From the NCBI GenBank assembly GCA_017888105.1, contig JAGHGS010000075.1:1-7040 (forward strand): 7,040 bases of DNA, read 5' to 3'. This document shows, in pieces, positions 6,418 to 7,040 of the stretch (positions are counted from its first letter, which is position 1; every line of letters starts with the position of its first letter). The notes under the pieces were generated by a model, which was not told the DNA's origin, did no database searches, and was given only the letters and a program-made list of their open reading frames with translations. Origin of the DNA: Bacilli bacterium (GTDB lineage Bacteria > Bacillota_I > Bacilli_A > RF39 > UBA660). The translations under genes and the position numbers were made by a program.

Positions 6418-7040
6418 TTTTTAGAAAATTTTGATTGTTCTTCTTTAATAAATAATGCACTTTCACTTATATAAGAACTTAGAAAATCTAAATCAGATAA
6501 TACTCCTCTAGAAATTAATTCTTGTTCTTTACTTTGTTTATATAATTGATATTCTAAAAATGTATAACCTAAACGATAAAAACTTTCTTCTACTACTTTT
6601 AATGCTTCTAATAAAACTTGATATTTTTGCAAGCGTACTTTCCGAAAATTCTGAAATTGTTCTTGGAATTTTTTTTCTTCATTACCAAGAACACTAACAG
6701 ATTTTTTAAAATCTAAATTACCTGTTTCTTGATACTTTTTAAATTGTTGCCGTAATATAAGAATATCACTAAATACTTTTTTTCCCAATTCACTTCTACT
6801 AGAAAATAGACCTTTTAAATAATTTTGGATATTTTCTCTTCGTTCTTCTGATAATTTAGAAAATAAAATATCTATTATTTTCTTGTCTTCTTCGCTTAAA
6901 GTTTTTCCATCAACCACAAAATACTCATAAATAGTTTTCTTCTTTCCTTTTCGCTCTAAAGTTCCTGTTTCTTGATAATTTTTAAACTTTCTTTGTAAAA
7001 CAAATATATCATTTAATGCTTTACGACCAAGTTTATCATT
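6414..7040 (-). CDS. repeat protein paralogue, 5'-truncated by window edge
   Basis: The frame is open from the right edge (codon 1 at 7040) to a TGA at 6414, giving 208 residues of a longer protein. A start at the GTG at 6917 is unlikely, because codons upstream of it continue the repeat motif (TIYEYF directly before, and LGRKALNDIFVLQRKFKNY near the edge). Visible parts are the tail of one repeat (1-36), a full repeat starting at IYEYF (37), a linker rich in F, Q and K (about 106-138), and the C-terminal domain with QVLLEALKVVEESFYRLGY (141-159). Over 60 residues of this last domain about 35 match the downstream neighbour by hand alignment. It is probably cytoplasmic and helical, and its function is unknown. 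The promoter of the next gene starts inside its stop codon, and I see no terminator, so read-through between the two is possible. Confidence 0.9.
   Translation of the reverse strand, partial: NDKLGRKALNDIFVLQRKFKNYQETGTLERKGKKKTIYEYFVVDGKTLSEEDKKIIDILFSKLSEERRENIQNYLKGLFSSRSELGKKVFSDILILRQQFKKYQETGNLDFKKSVSVLGNEEKKFQEQFQNFRKVRLQKYQVLLEALKVVEESFYRLGYTFLEYQLYKQSKEQELISRGVLSDLDFLSSYISESALFIKEEQSKFSKN
6720..6932 (-). repeat. repeat unit of the same family in the upstream paralogue
   Basis: This single complete unit starts IYEYF and contains LSEEDKKIIDILFSKLSEE, ENIQNYL, LGKKVFSDI and LRQQFKKYQETG, matching the seven units of the neighbouring gene. The bases from 6933 to 7040 encode the end of a preceding unit (LGRKALNDI, LQRKFKNYQETG), so the array continues beyond the window. 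Confidence 0.88.

Noticed and set aside
6915..6917. GTG as start codon of the upstream repeat protein
   Set aside because: The same frame continues upstream to the window edge with typical repeat sequence (TIYEYF, LGRKALNDI), so the codon is an internal valine.

Overview
The window is AT-rich (roughly 70% A+T by eye) and every gene lies on the minus strand, so it reads from the right edge (7040) to the left edge (1). Shine-Dalgarno sites are strong (AGGAGGG, AAGGGGGGTG, AAGGGTG). Tryptophan is TGG and TGA serves as a stop, so the standard bacterial code applies and not the mycoplasma code. Together with a germination protease (gpr) and a SpoIIP-like gene, this suggests a low-GC Firmicute from a spore-forming, or ancestrally spore-forming, lineage. 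An uncultured Bacilli or Clostridia group is plausible, but the genus cannot be told from this window.

Layout in transcription order. (1) 7040-6414 is the 3' part of a repeat-protein gene that runs off the window. (2) A good vegetative-type promoter (TTGACT, 17 nt, extended -10 TATTAT) overlaps the stop codon of that gene. It drives a second, 753-residue repeat protein (6330-4069) with seven divergent copies of a helical unit of about 79 residues. Both proteins end in the same C-terminal domain, so they are tandem paralogues of a family I do not recognise. (3) A compact gpr (4022-3294) keeps both aspartates considered catalytic. (4) A SpoIIP-family protein (3215-2295) keeps the fold motifs, but the residues expected to form the zinc and catalytic site read Asn, Gln and Gln. 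(5) A translationally coupled 109-residue single-pass membrane protein (2293-1964) sits where yqxA follows spoIIP in Bacillus. (6) An ABC-F ATPase (1908-55) acts, by family, on the ribosome. The last 54 bases hold no gene.

The gpr-spoIIP-small membrane protein order matches the sporulation cluster known from Bacillus. A forespore-type promoter (GTATA, 17 nt, CATAATA) may precede gpr. The unusual points are the apparently inactive SpoIIP, the shortened GPR, and the tandem repeat proteins directly upstream of the sporulation genes. No mobile element, tRNA, rRNA or CRISPR array is visible.
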